17,116 bases of DNA from Treponema sp. (GTDB taxonomy: Bacteria; Spirochaetota; Spirochaetia; Treponematales; Treponemataceae): positions 1 to 17,116 of the forward strand of contig JAEDJS010000039.1 in NCBI GenBank assembly GCA_016296205.1. The letters run 5' to 3'. The notes beneath the pieces are model-generated. The model was given only the letters and a program-made list of their open reading frames with translations, did not search any database and was not told the DNA's origin. Both the position numbers and the translations under genes were made by a program. Shown piece by piece: positions 7,082 through 15,709 of this stretch (the stretch's first letter is position 1; each line of letters starts with the position of its first letter).

Positions 7082-7660
7082 TTATTTGATAAGTCCACTA
7101 AAACCAAGGAATGCAAGACTAAGCAAACCAGCAGCAACAAAAAGAATTGGTGTTCCCTTGAATGCTTTTGGAACTGGTGCAATATCAAGACGCTTACGGA
7201 TTCCAGCCATAACCAGAAGGCTCATCAAAAATCCTGCCGCACTGCCCAAAGCATAAACAAGACTCTGACCATAGTTATAATTCTTTGCAATACATTTAAT
7301 TGTAACACCAAGAACAGCACAGTTTGTTGTAATCAGCGAAAGATAAATTCCCATTCCACTGTACAATGCTGGGCTTGATTTTTTAAGGTAGAATTCTACA
7401 AGTTGAACAAGAGCCGCAATTACAAGAATAAAAATCAAAGTCTGCAGGAATTCCAGTTCAAGTGGAATCATGATGAATTTATAGATTGGCCAGGTAACAG
7501 CTGTTGCAAGAAGAATAACAAAGCTTGTTGCAATTCCCATACCAGTTGCCTTACCAACATCAGCACTCATACCAATAAAAGGACAAATTGCCAGGTATTG
7601 AACAAGAACAACGTTATCCACCAGAAGTGCTTTAATAAAAATCTTCAACAAGTCGCTCAT
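7082..7660 (-). CDS. rnfA: Rnf complex membrane subunit RnfA
   Basis: This 192-aa polytopic membrane protein (about six helices) forms the membrane core with RnfE. It carries the conserved cysteines Cys26 (AICPFIGMS) and Cys114 (TTNCAVLG). In Rnf and Na+-NQR structures these residues, together with their RnfE counterparts, hold an iron-sulfur centre that carries electrons across the membrane. The start overlaps rnfE by four bases (ATGA), with GGAGG inside rnfE, so translation is coupled. RnfA and RnfE are paralogues; this one is called RnfA from its DNVVLVQ...CPFIG N-terminus and its place next to rnfB. Confidence 0.95.
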   Translation of the reverse strand: MSDLLKIFIKALLVDNVVLVQYLAICPFIGMSADVGKATGMGIATSFVILLATAVTWPIYKFIMIPLELEFLQTLIFILVIAALVQLVEFYLKKSSPALYSGMGIYLSLITTNCAVLGVTIKCIAKNYNYGQSLVYALGSAAGFLMSLLVMAGIRKRLDIAPVPKAFKGTPILFVAAGLLSLAFLGFSGLIK

Positions 7661-8289
7661 TCTGCACCTCCATTTTTCTTATTTGCTACTGCCTGCTGAA
7701 TTGCAACACTTAATGCGCTTACAAGACCAAATACAAAAAATCCTCCTGCTGCACTGTTAAAGAAACCGATTCTATATGCTTCAGGAATAAGTTCAACTTT
7801 AAATGCTGTACCAGACAACAATGTTCCGGCACCAAAAAGTTCACGAATCAGAGAAATTAAAACCAGAACCCAAGTATAACCGATTCCCATTCCAAGAGCA
7901 TCAAGAATTGATTTTCCAACACTGTTCTTTGAACTAAAAGCTTCTACACGTCCCATAATGATACAGTTAACAACAATCAATGGAATAAAAACCCCAAGAG
8001 CGTCATCAAGACTTGGAACATAAGCTTTTAAAACCAGCTGAACAATTGTTGTAAAAGCCGCAATAATAATAATAAACACCGGCAGACGAATTGAAGAAGG
8101 AATCAGCTTTCTAAAAATACTGATTACAATTTCACTCATCAGCAGAACGAATGTCATACTCAAGCCCATGCCCAGACCGTTGAATACACTTGTTGTAATT
8201 CCCAATGCCGAACACAAACCAATATTAAGAACAAGCAACGGATTTTCTTTTACAATACCGTTGGTGAAAACTTTACTTTTATCACTCAT
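7657..8289 (-). CDS. rnfE: Rnf complex membrane subunit RnfE
   Basis: This 210-aa polytopic membrane subunit is the RnfA paralogue. The conserved cysteines are Cys26 (NIGLCSALGIT) and Cys109 (VVNCIIMGRVEAF), and NPLLVLNIGLC is typical of RnfE. With RnfA it makes the symmetric membrane core that holds the iron-sulfur centre. It lies nine bases after rnfG; the ribosome-binding site GGGGAG runs into the rnfG stop codon. The last four bases overlap rnfA. Confidence 0.95.
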   Translation of the reverse strand: MSDKSKVFTNGIVKENPLLVLNIGLCSALGITTSVFNGLGMGLSMTFVLLMSEIVISIFRKLIPSSIRLPVFIIIIAAFTTIVQLVLKAYVPSLDDALGVFIPLIVVNCIIMGRVEAFSSKNSVGKSILDALGMGIGYTWVLVLISLIRELFGAGTLLSGTAFKVELIPEAYRIGFFNSAAGGFFVFGLVSALSVAIQQAVANKKNGGAE

Positions 8290-8298
8290 ATTAATCCA

Positions 8299-8871
8299 TT
8301 ACTCCCCTTTTATTTCTTTTAAAGCAGCCATACATTTTTCTGCACCAGTGCGTACAAGATTTCCAACACCCTTAGATGTGATTGTTGCACCACTAATAGC
8401 ATCAAAATCAGTTGGGCATTCAAAATTACTGCTGCTGCTTATACCGGCAAACTGTCCGTAGAAAGTTTTACCACTTGGCAGTATAAATGAAGGATCACTT
8501 GCTTTAAGTCCAAATCCCGGAGAATCTGAGTTGGCAAGGAATTCAACTCCAGTAATAAAACCCTCTGCACTTACACCCACAAGAATTGTAGCTTCGTTGT
8601 AAGTTGAACCAGTAACTTCTGCAACCGCACCAATTACTTTATCTGCAGTTTTAGCCACATAAACCTGATCTTTCTCTTCAAAAGATTCTGCTTCCGGCAT
8701 TACTTTTTTCATTGCTACACTGGCTTTTTCCATCTTATTTTTCTGGATTAACGGTGAAGTAATATTATTTACAACAGCAAGACAAGTACAGGCAGCAACG
8801 GCAAATGCACCAAGTATAAGCCCCAGTTTAATCATAGACCAAACAGAAGTTTCATTTTTTTCTGAACTCAT
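8299..8871 (-). CDS. rnfG: Rnf complex flavoprotein subunit RnfG
   Basis: This 190-aa subunit has one N-terminal membrane helix (about residues 12-35) and an extracytoplasmic FMN-binding domain. The flavinylation motif is DAISGATITSKG: FMN is normally joined by a phosphoester bond to the threonine of S-G-A-T, here Thr163. The attachment enzyme ApbE is not encoded in this window. Gly-rich SPGFGLKAS (117-125) is another family hallmark. The start overlaps rnfD by four bases (ATGA), so the two are probably translated together. Confidence 0.96.
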   Translation of the reverse strand: MSSEKNETSVWSMIKLGLILGAFAVAACTCLAVVNNITSPLIQKNKMEKASVAMKKVMPEAESFEEKDQVYVAKTADKVIGAVAEVTGSTYNEATILVGVSAEGFITGVEFLANSDSPGFGLKASDPSFILPSGKTFYGQFAGISSSSNFECPTDFDAISGATITSKGVGNLVRTGAEKCMAALKEIKGE

Positions 8872-9902
8872 TTTGATTCCTCCTGCTTGTTTTCTACAGG
8901 TTTAGCATTTTGTTTTTTTGCTGAAGCTTTTTTACCGTAGCCATATTTACGAGTAGTAAGATTATTAAGGAAAGGAGCAATTGCATTCATTATAAGAATA
9001 CTGAACATACATCCTTCCGGGTAACTTCCAAACTGGCGGATAAGGAATGTAATAAGTCCGCAGCCAGCACCAAACACAAGTCGTCCAGGACCTGTTACCG
9101 GAGCAGTTGCATAATCTGTTGCCATAAATGCAGCACCAAGAACAACACCACCGGCCATTAACTGAGCAGCAAGATCTGCACCAGTTTTGCCTGCACACAA
9201 AAGACAAACTGTAAGCACACCAAGATAGCTTACTGTTGCCCGCCAGTCAACAATTCTAATAAGAACAAGAATTGCCCAGCAGATTAAAATAATTAAAATT
9301 GAAGTTTCACCGATACAGCCAGGTCTAAAACCAAAGAATAAATCTTTAAGGTTTGCAGCAGAATCAAAGCTTCCAGACTTCATAAGAGGAAGTGCTGTTG
9401 CCCCGGAAATTGCATCAATTCCAGGTTTGGCAAAACTCCAGCGTCCATCAGCATTAGGAAGGAGCCAGCCAGCACCCATTGCCTTAGGAAAACTGATGAA
9501 CATAAATGCACGACCAGTAAGAGCCGGGTTAAAAACATTTGCTCCAATTCCACCAAACAATCCTTTTGCTACAACGATTGCAAAGAAAGCACCAAGAACA
9601 ACCATCCACACAGGAACTGCAGGAGGGCAGACAAGTGCAAGAATCAACCCTGTAACTACAGCGCTTAAATCTTTTACAGATGTACGCTTTTTGCCGATGA
9701 TTTTCTGGAAAAGCCATTCAAAGGCAACACAGCTTAAAACACTGGCAAGAATTGTTACAAGAGCACGGACTCCAAAAATCACAACACCAAACACTGCTTC
9801 CGGCAAAAGTGCAAGAATTACAAGAAGCATTACTTTTGTGGTAGAAAGCCCTTCAGAAAAATGAGGACTTGATGAAAGATGAATATTATTCTTATCTGCC
9901 AT
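8868..9902 (-). CDS. rnfD: Rnf complex membrane flavoprotein subunit RnfD
   Basis: This 344-aa polytopic protein is related to NqrB and is a likely part of the ion-translocating path. Diagnostic motifs are GANVFNPALTGRAFM (120-134) and the covalent FMN site DAISGATALP, with Thr169 as the probable attachment residue. About eight to ten hydrophobic segments span residues 20-320. The C-terminus is a short Lys/Gln/Glu-rich cytoplasmic tail. It starts one base after the rnfC stop, with AGGAG inside the end of rnfC as ribosome-binding site. Whether this complex pumps Na+ or H+ cannot be told from what I see. Confidence 0.96.
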   Translation of the reverse strand: MADKNNIHLSSSPHFSEGLSTTKVMLLVILALLPEAVFGVVIFGVRALVTILASVLSCVAFEWLFQKIIGKKRTSVKDLSAVVTGLILALVCPPAVPVWMVVLGAFFAIVVAKGLFGGIGANVFNPALTGRAFMFISFPKAMGAGWLLPNADGRWSFAKPGIDAISGATALPLMKSGSFDSAANLKDLFFGFRPGCIGETSILIILICWAILVLIRIVDWRATVSYLGVLTVCLLCAGKTGADLAAQLMAGGVVLGAAFMATDYATAPVTGPGRLVFGAGCGLITFLIRQFGSYPEGCMFSILIMNAIAPFLNNLTTRKYGYGKKASAKKQNAKPVENKQEESK

Positions 9903-9903
9903 T

Positions 9904-11283
9904 TTATTTTTTCTCCTGTGAAGCTTCTGCTTTGGCAGCTTCCATTGCTTCTTTTGCTTTTTTAGCCATCATTTCGTCACGAACCAATGCTTTGCCTAGT
10001 CTAAAGCGCTGTACAAGATGAACATGAGCCGGGCAAACATAAGCACAGCATCCGCATTCAATACAATCCATAAGACCAAACTTTTTTGCACCTTCCAGCT
10101 TTTCTGCTTTAAGTTCACGGTTAATCATAACTGGAGTTAAATGCATTGGACAAACATGAATACAGGCTCCACAACTGATACAAGGATCTTCTTCTAAATC
10201 ACATGTTTCTTTTTTAGTAAGAAATATTACACCGCTTGTTCCTTTTGCAACCGGGAACATTGCGTTTGTCATTGCAAAACCCATCATTGGGCCACCGCTA
10301 ATGATTTTGTATGTAAGCTCAGGGAACAAATCAAAAACCTGTGGAATAAGATCTCCAACAACTGTACCAACTGGAACTCTGATGTTACAAGGATTTGCAA
10401 CTGCACCGCCACTGATTGTAAGTCCACGTTCGATTAAAGGCTTACCAAGACGAAATGCATCACTAATTGCAGCAACTGTTCCAACATTGATAATTACTGC
10501 ACCGGCATCGGCTGGAAGCTTACCAGCTGGAATTTCACGACCAAGAACAGCCTTAACAATATTTTTTTCTGCACCCTGAGGATATTTTGTTTTTACAAGA
10601 ACAACAGTAATATCATCACTATATCCACATTCAGCAATTTCTTTTTCCAGAATCGGCTTAATGTATGATTTGTTTGTTTCAAGAGCAACAACACCTTTTG
10701 CACCCATCAGTCTGAGTACAATTGCCATACCGTCGATTACACGGTGAGTTTCTTCCTGGAGAGTGCGTTCGTCAATTGTAAGATAAGGTTCACATTCTGC
10801 CGCATTAAGCAAAACATATTCAATTTCTTTATCCGGCGGAGGAGCCAGTTTAACGTGAGTAGGGAAAGATGCACCACCCATACCAACGATACCTGCATCA
10901 CGAATACGGGCCAGCGCATCCTTTTCATCACAAGTAAAAGGATCCAGAGGTTCCATATATGCAGTTTCCTGAGCTTCATCTGCCTGAATAACAATACATG
11001 GAACTTCCACATTTGTTGTTACCATAAAACTGCCGATTTTTTTAACAGTTCCAGCAATAGAAGCATGGACCGGACAGTTCATAAATTTATCGCCGGTAGC
11101 AATCAACTGTCCTTTTTTTACAACATCACCAACTTTAACAACAGGCTGATTTGGAGCACCACCCATTGTTACAGGAATTGTTACAGTCTTTGTAGAAGGA
11201 AAAGCATCTTTTATTGCACATTCATTGCTAAGTTCCTTCCGTTCTGGTGGGACTACACCACCTTTGAAAGTAAATTTCTTCAT
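9904..11283 (-). CDS. rnfC: Rnf complex NADH-interacting subunit RnfC
   Basis: RnfC is the peripheral cytoplasmic subunit that exchanges electrons with NAD(H). The N-terminus FKGGVVPPERK is typical of RnfC and fixes the start. A barrel-sandwich region (about 33-85) follows, then the FMN/NADH fold resembling complex I NuoF (GMGGASFPTHVK at 134-145, NAAECEPYL at 160-168). Two 4Fe-4S motifs use Cys368/371/374/378 and Cys407/410/413/417. The 459-aa length fits the short, clostridial type rather than the Ala/Lys-extended proteobacterial type, though the last 25 residues are Lys/Ala/Glu-rich. It is the first gene of the rnfCDGEAB operon, the order known from acetogenic clostridia. No Shine-Dalgarno is visible before the ATG. 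Confidence 0.96.
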   Translation of the reverse strand: MKKFTFKGGVVPPERKELSNECAIKDAFPSTKTVTIPVTMGGAPNQPVVKVGDVVKKGQLIATGDKFMNCPVHASIAGTVKKIGSFMVTTNVEVPCIVIQADEAQETAYMEPLDPFTCDEKDALARIRDAGIVGMGGASFPTHVKLAPPPDKEIEYVLLNAAECEPYLTIDERTLQEETHRVIDGMAIVLRLMGAKGVVALETNKSYIKPILEKEIAECGYSDDITVVLVKTKYPQGAEKNIVKAVLGREIPAGKLPADAGAVIINVGTVAAISDAFRLGKPLIERGLTISGGAVANPCNIRVPVGTVVGDLIPQVFDLFPELTYKIISGGPMMGFAMTNAMFPVAKGTSGVIFLTKKETCDLEEDPCISCGACIHVCPMHLTPVMINRELKAEKLEGAKKFGLMDCIECGCCAYVCPAHVHLVQRFRLGKALVRDEMMAKKAKEAMEAAKAEASQEKK

Positions 11284-11290
11284 GGAAGCA

Positions 11291-11299
11291 AGTATATCA
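11291..11299 (-). promoter_or_regulatory. extended -10 element adjacent to the rnfC start
   Basis: On the minus strand TGATATACT matches an extended -10 (TGnTATAAT with one mismatch). Only seven bases (TGCTTCC) separate it from the rnfC ATG, so transcription would begin at or next to the start codon and give a leaderless mRNA. No convincing -35 is visible 17 bases upstream. No other good promoter is apparent between here and the amylase terminator. Confidence 0.4.
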
Positions 11300-11352
11300 T
11301 ATTTTAACCCATTTGGCGATATAAAATTTTCTTATAACAAAAAAAATATTAA

Positions 11353-11388
11353 TAAAAAAAGGTTCCTCCGCACAGAGCAGAGGAACCT
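11353..11388 (-). terminator. intrinsic terminator of the 1369-aa amylase gene
   Basis: AGGTTCCTC (11360-11368) and GAGGAACCT (11380-11388) form a perfect nine-pair stem around an 11-base loop. On the minus strand it is followed by a run of seven T's or more. It lies 38 bases after the amylase stop and upstream of the rnf operon, insulating the two. Confidence 0.9.
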
Positions 11389-11397
11389 AAAGGAGGT
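11389..11397 (-). other. anti-Shine-Dalgarno-like sequence in the amylase 3'UTR
   Basis: The minus-strand transcript reads ACCUCCUUU here, identical to the pyrimidine-rich 3' end of bacterial 16S rRNA, directly before the terminator stem. Read on the plus strand it is AAAGGAGGT, three bases before an ATG that opens a nine-codon frame (11400-11429, MKKCIMLFH). No plus-strand gene follows, so the mini-frame may be fortuitous. Confidence 0.4.
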
Positions 11398-11425
11398 CTA
11401 TGAAAAAATGTATTATGCTATTCCA

Positions 11426-14400
11426 TTAATTAAGGTAAGCACCATCTTTACCAATCTTGCCATCAACTTCGCAAGTTGAAGTTTTAAGAACATAAACACG
11501 CATGTTATCTTTGCCGATTGAATCTGATGTAAGTGAACCAGAGCAGTTTACTGTTTTACCAGTTACTACTTCGATATATTCACCGGCTGGAACACCTGTA
11601 AATGTAGCCTCAGCGCCGATTGCAACAAGAACAAAGCTGTCTACGTTTTCATCTGTGTAGCGGCGTTTGAATGAAATTCCACCTTCACAACCTTCTGTTG
11701 AATACTGACCTTTGCGCAATGCAGGAATTGCACGACGAATCTGGTTAAGGCGGATAACATGCTGTGCCAAATCGTGGTTCAATGTTTCTTTAACTGTACC
11801 ACTAGCCGTATATTCACCAAAATCAGTTGCAGTTACTGTTCCTTCAAGATAATCTCCAAAGTAAGCACGTCCTGATTTATCAAGACTTGTTTTTACGTTA
11901 GCAGGGTCGATTGGCTTACCTGCCATGAACATAATTTCAGAACCGTAGTAAATACAAGGAATACCACGGAATGTAAACATAAGGTTCATATTGCGAGGCC
12001 ATTCATCTGTTTTTGAATAACGTTGACCTTCCGGAGCATTATCTGGAGCATAGTCATGGCTGTCTACATAAACAACGTTCCATGTTGCATCGTTAAAGTC
12101 AGGGTCATTTGTACCAACTGCAGTTCTGAAAGCGTCAGGAGCATTGCTGAATGCCCAGTGCATTGGGAAGTCAATCTGATCAAGGTGAGAACGCATAGAC
12201 CAGTCTGGTGTATGATAATCGTTACCATTCAACAGGTGGTTTGCAATTCCATCTGCCCATGCTGGATGATCATAACCACTCTTATATGTTGCAAAATGAG
12301 TAGAAGCGCTTGCACTGTTTACAGTATGGTCTGTCTGGCTCCATGGTAAATTTTCTGTTTCTTTCCATGTATAGAAAGAAGGAGAAAGAGCTGGTACACC
12401 TTCATTCCAGCGGCCACGGTAACGGGCACAAGTTTCGCCAAAGATGTAGAAGTTTTCTCCACCGGCTTCCATAAATGCAGGGATAAATTCCTTGTTGAAT
12501 GTATAACGGCTAATGTGTTTTACTGTATCAATACGGAATCCATCAACACCCATTTCAATATATTTTGTATAACAGTCTTTAAGATAGTTGAATACTGTAG
12601 GGTTTTCTGTGTTTAAGTCTACACAGTCACCAGCCATCTGACCCAGCTGACAATTTTCGCTGTTCCAGTCAATCATCTTTGCATGGTGATAGATAAAATC
12701 TGTATCAATTGAATCTTCTTTCATGGCATTAATACGAGCCCCGTACTGAATACTACCCTTTTCGTTGTCGTAATCAGAACCACCTGCCATTGAAAGACCA
12801 GCCATAAGCTTGTTGTAAGCGTTTCCGTCTGTTGCAAGCTTCATAAATGGACTACGTTTTCCGCCTGCTGGGGTTGGAATGTCTTTATTTACATAAGGAG
12901 TAGTTTCTTTGTCAAACATGTGGAAAAGGTTCTTTTCACCAAAGTTTCCTGAATGGTTAAGAACGATATCCTGAATAACTTTGATTCCTTTTTCGTGACA
13001 TGCATCAATCAAATTCTGATATGTAAATCCAGCTGATTCATAACGAGGGTCAACCTTACTAAAGTCGTAAGCATGGTATCCGTGATAGTCAATACCAGAA
13101 GCATTTTCTACAACAGGAGTAATCCAGATTGCGCTGAACCCAAGAGCCTTAATGTAATCAAGCTTTTCTGCAAGACCTTTAAAGTCACCACGCCATGCAC
13201 AGTCACCGTCACCAAATGCAAGATATTCACCACCTTCGTCCCAACAGTATTCGTTGTTAGAAGGGTCTCCGTCATAGAAACGAGTTGTCATAAGGAAATA
13301 AATTGATTCATCACGGAAATCGCCAGTTGCAACATTAGTTTCTTTTACCTCAACTGTCTTTGAGTTTTTTGAAGTTGCACCTTCGTCATCTGTAACTTCA
13401 AGAGTAAGTGTGAATGAACCAGCTGCTTCAGGAGCACGAACTGTTACTTTTGATGTTGTAGCACCATTTACAATTGTTGCACCAGAAATTGTCCATTTGT
13501 AGCTGCGGATTGTTCCGCCAACTGTAGGATCGTAAGAAGAATCACCTGTAAATACTTTTTCTTTGCCAATTGTCATTCTTGCACTGCCATTGATAACTGC
13601 CACTGGAGGAAGGTTTTCATTGCTTGAAGTAAATGTGAATGATTTTGTTTCAGAAACATTTCCGGCACCGTCTGTAACATAAACTTCTACAGAGTGAGTT
13701 CCGTTTTTAAGAGGAGCTGTGTCTACATTAACATTAACATTGTCTTCTTTACCAGAAATATCAACTGCATTTTCTGTACCATCAATAGAAATGATTGCTT
13801 TTGCCAGATTAATATCATCAGTTGCAGAAATAGAAATTGTAAATATACCAGTTATTGAACCTGTCTTACTTGGAGTTACACTTACAAGAACAGGTGATTC
13901 TGTATCTTCCGGATTTGACGGGTACCATTCATTTTTATAATACCACCATTCTCCAGCTTCTCTAGAAAGGTTTTTTGTCTGGGAGGAACCATTGATATTG
14001 GTAAAAATCAAATTACATGATGTAGTTTCAAGAGTGTAATCGTACCAGCTGCCGTTTAATGTCATTGATTTTCCAGGCCAGTCACCGCAGAATTTCTGAC
14101 CGCCGTCAACCCATGCATAAATATTTGTAAAATTCAAATCTTTTGCGCAGTGAACTTTAATTCCGTCGCCGTCATAAGAAGGTATATCTGCTTTTGCTTC
14201 TACATTTACGGTACAGTTTGCAGAAACATTTGGGGCTGCTACAGAAGTAACTGTAATTGTTGCAGAACCAGCAGATCTTGCACTAACAATACCACCTGCT
14301 ACAGTTGCAACAGCTTCATTGCTTGATGACCAGAGAACATTAGTTAAAGTTGTATTAGAAGGAGTAAATGCTACAGTAAGTTTTTTACTGCTTCCTTCTG

Positions 14401-15535
14401 TGATTTTTACAGAACTACTTGAAATTGTAATTGCAGTAGGTTTTACATCCATTGGCTCATCTATTGGATCATCTGGATCATCAACAGGAGCTTTTTCTTT
14501 AACAATGAAAGAAACAGTAGCAGACTTAGAACCAGCAGTAGCAGTAATAGTTGCATTACCTGCAGCTACAAAATGAACTGTTCCGTTTGCGCTTACTGTA
14601 GCAACAGCTGGAGCTGAAGAAACAAATGATACTGCAGGATTTGTTGCATCGTCCGGGAGAACTGTTGTGCGCAGTTTAATATCTGCATCCCCAACAGTAT
14701 ATTCTGATTTTACAGCACCAATTGTAACAGAAGAAACTTCTACAAATGGCTCTTCAATTGACTGCCATTTTGCATAGAAAGTTGCATTTCCAATAATTGT
14801 GAATGGGTTTGCAACAGCAGAAGTACATTCAGAATCTGTAAACCATCCGATGAATGTATATCCAGGACGAGTTACTGAAGGCAAATTGATTGTTTGGCCG
14901 TTCTTTCCTGTCATTGGTTCTGCAGAAGAAGCATCGTCTGCATTTGAATCAAAACTGATAGTATAAATTGTTTCTACTGGATCCCATTTTGCGTAAAAAT
15001 GATCTGTTCCAGTAAGGGTGTAAGGATATGTAACAGGGGTTATACAGTCACTATCCAGATACCATCCAGAAAATACAACTTGTGCAGTAGAAGTTGGAGT
15101 AAAGATTTCGTTCATATTCAATTTGTCCGAAGCAACTGCCACTTCTTTAGCTGTTCCGTTGTAGTGATAAATAACTTTCTTTGCAGCATCAGTAAATCTA
15201 AGAAGAAGAATATTACTTAATACGCCGTCAACAGAAGCTCTAATTTTTGTTGTTCCTGCTTCTTTTGCAGTTGCGTGCCAGATACCGTCTTCATCTTGGT
15301 CAAAATCACAGATGTTAGTACGTACAGTTTCAATTGAAACTTCTCTGTACTGAGCATTTGATGGAAGAACATCAACATAAAGTTCAATTGGGACTCCCAC
15401 AACACCATTTGTTTCATCTGCTGAAAGAGTAACACTTACAACAGGCACACTGCTCTGTTTACAAGAACAAATAAAAATTGCAGCAAACAATGTGAATACT
15501 GCAGCCACTTTGGAAATAATTTTTTTACCAAACAT
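11426..15535 (-). CDS. multidomain secreted GH13 alpha-amylase, probable lipoprotein
   Basis: This 1369-aa enzyme should hydrolyse alpha-1,4 glucan (starch) at the cell surface. A lipoprotein-type signal (hydrophobic 10-22, then FICSC) suggests lipidation at Cys25. Accessory domains follow: Ig-like (30-116), two Listeria-Bacteroides repeats with GWY/GWF and FYAKW hallmarks (119-186, 190-258), Big_2 (264-347), an acidic Pro/Asp linker (348-363), a second Big_2 (364-447), a CBM26-like starch-binding module (455-540; WPGKSMT and LIFTN motifs), an Ig-like domain (546-637) and PKD (642-732). The GH13 barrel starts near 740. Its conserved regions are intact: DIVLNH (856-861), GFRIDTVKH with nucleophile Asp1003, YIFGE with acid/base Glu1034, and YVDSHD with Asp1161. 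A C-terminal beta domain ends the protein. AGGAG precedes the start. It is a paralogue of the gene upstream; the exact product range is unknown. Confidence 0.93.
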   Translation of the reverse strand: MFGKKIISKVAAVFTLFAAIFICSCKQSSVPVVSVTLSADETNGVVGVPIELYVDVLPSNAQYREVSIETVRTNICDFDQDEDGIWHATAKEAGTTKIRASVDGVLSNILLLRFTDAAKKVIYHYNGTAKEVAVASDKLNMNEIFTPTSTAQVVFSGWYLDSDCITPVTYPYTLTGTDHFYAKWDPVETIYTISFDSNADDASSAEPMTGKNGQTINLPSVTRPGYTFIGWFTDSECTSAVANPFTIIGNATFYAKWQSIEEPFVEVSSVTIGAVKSEYTVGDADIKLRTTVLPDDATNPAVSFVSSAPAVATVSANGTVHFVAAGNATITATAGSKSATVSFIVKEKAPVDDPDDPIDEPMDVKPTAITISSSSVKITEGSSKKLTVAFTPSNTTLTNVLWSSSNEAVATVAGGIVSARSAGSATITVTSVAAPNVSANCTVNVEAKADIPSYDGDGIKVHCAKDLNFTNIYAWVDGGQKFCGDWPGKSMTLNGSWYDYTLETTSCNLIFTNINGSSQTKNLSREAGEWWYYKNEWYPSNPEDTESPVLVSVTPSKTGSITGIFTISISATDDINLAKAIISIDGTENAVDISGKEDNVNVNVDTAPLKNGTHSVEVYVTDGAGNVSETKSFTFTSSNENLPPVAVINGSARMTIGKEKVFTGDSSYDPTVGGTIRSYKWTISGATIVNGATTSKVTVRAPEAAGSFTLTLEVTDDEGATSKNSKTVEVKETNVATGDFRDESIYFLMTTRFYDGDPSNNEYCWDEGGEYLAFGDGDCAWRGDFKGLAEKLDYIKALGFSAIWITPVVENASGIDYHGYHAYDFSKVDPRYESAGFTYQNLIDACHEKGIKVIQDIVLNHSGNFGEKNLFHMFDKETTPYVNKDIPTPAGGKRSPFMKLATDGNAYNKLMAGLSMAGGSDYDNEKGSIQYGARINAMKEDSIDTDFIYHHAKMIDWNSENCQLGQMAGDCVDLNTENPTVFNYLKDCYTKYIEMGVDGFRIDTVKHISRYTFNKEFIPAFMEAGGENFYIFGETCARYRGRWNEGVPALSPSFYTWKETENLPWSQTDHTVNSASASTHFATYKSGYDHPAWADGIANHLLNGNDYHTPDWSMRSHLDQIDFPMHWAFSNAPDAFRTAVGTNDPDFNDATWNVVYVDSHDYAPDNAPEGQRYSKTDEWPRNMNLMFTFRGIPCIYYGSEIMFMAGKPIDPANVKTSLDKSGRAYFGDYLEGTVTATDFGEYTASGTVKETLNHDLAQHVIRLNQIRRAIPALRKGQYSTEGCEGGISFKRRYTDENVDSFVLVAIGAEATFTGVPAGEYIEVVTGKTVNCSGSLTSDSIGKDNMRVYVLKTSTCEVDGKIGKDGAYLN

Positions 15536-15617
15536 TTTTAAACTCCTAAAAAGTAATGCATAATTTGAATTCTTTTTTAAATTTGAGCATTAATTGAAAA
15601 GCAGGACGAAAAATTTT

Positions 15618-15648
15618 AAGCCCGTGTTTTAAATTATAACACGAGCCT
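15618..15648 (-). terminator. intrinsic terminator of the upstream amylase gene
   Basis: AAGCCCGTGTT (15618-15628) and AACACGAGCCT (15638-15648) form an 11-pair stem with two wobbles and a nine-base loop. On the minus strand it is followed by TTAAAATTTTT. It lies about 60 bases after the stop of the upstream paralogue, so the second amylase is likely transcribed separately or by read-through. The 174 bases between the two genes are otherwise AT-rich without a clear promoter; an additional small inverted repeat (TTCAATT/AATTGAA) lies at 15681-15695. Confidence 0.75.
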
Positions 15649-15709
15649 AAAAAATGTATTATTAAAATTTTTATAATTTTTTCAATTTAATTGAAATAAA
15701 CTTAATTAT

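Noticed and set aside
6723..7256. Plus-strand open frame of 177 codons across rnfB and rnfA
   Set aside because: It spans two real genes and their junction, with an Asn/Ser/Thr/Cys-rich composition typical of antisense frames here.
9427..9864. Plus-strand open frame of 145 codons opposite rnfD
   Set aside because: Low-complexity Ala/Thr/Arg/Pro composition and complete overlap with rnfD, whose FMN and FNPAL motifs are clear.
10744..11307. Plus-strand open frame of 187 codons opposite rnfC
   Set aside because: Its product is Cys/Ser/Asn/Phe-rich with no recognisable domain, and it is fully antisense to a well-supported rnfC. It is a codon-usage shadow.
11400..11429. Nine-codon plus-strand gene with strong Shine-Dalgarno
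   Set aside because: Not called as a gene: the spacing is only three bases, it lies antisense to the amylase 3' end, no clear promoter precedes it and no plus-strand gene follows. Kept only as part of the 3'UTR finding.
14160..15460. Tandem repeats in the amylase gene as a possible DNA repeat or CRISPR
   Set aside because: The repetition is at protein-domain level (Big_2 and Listeria-Bacteroides modules); I see no regularly spaced identical DNA repeats.
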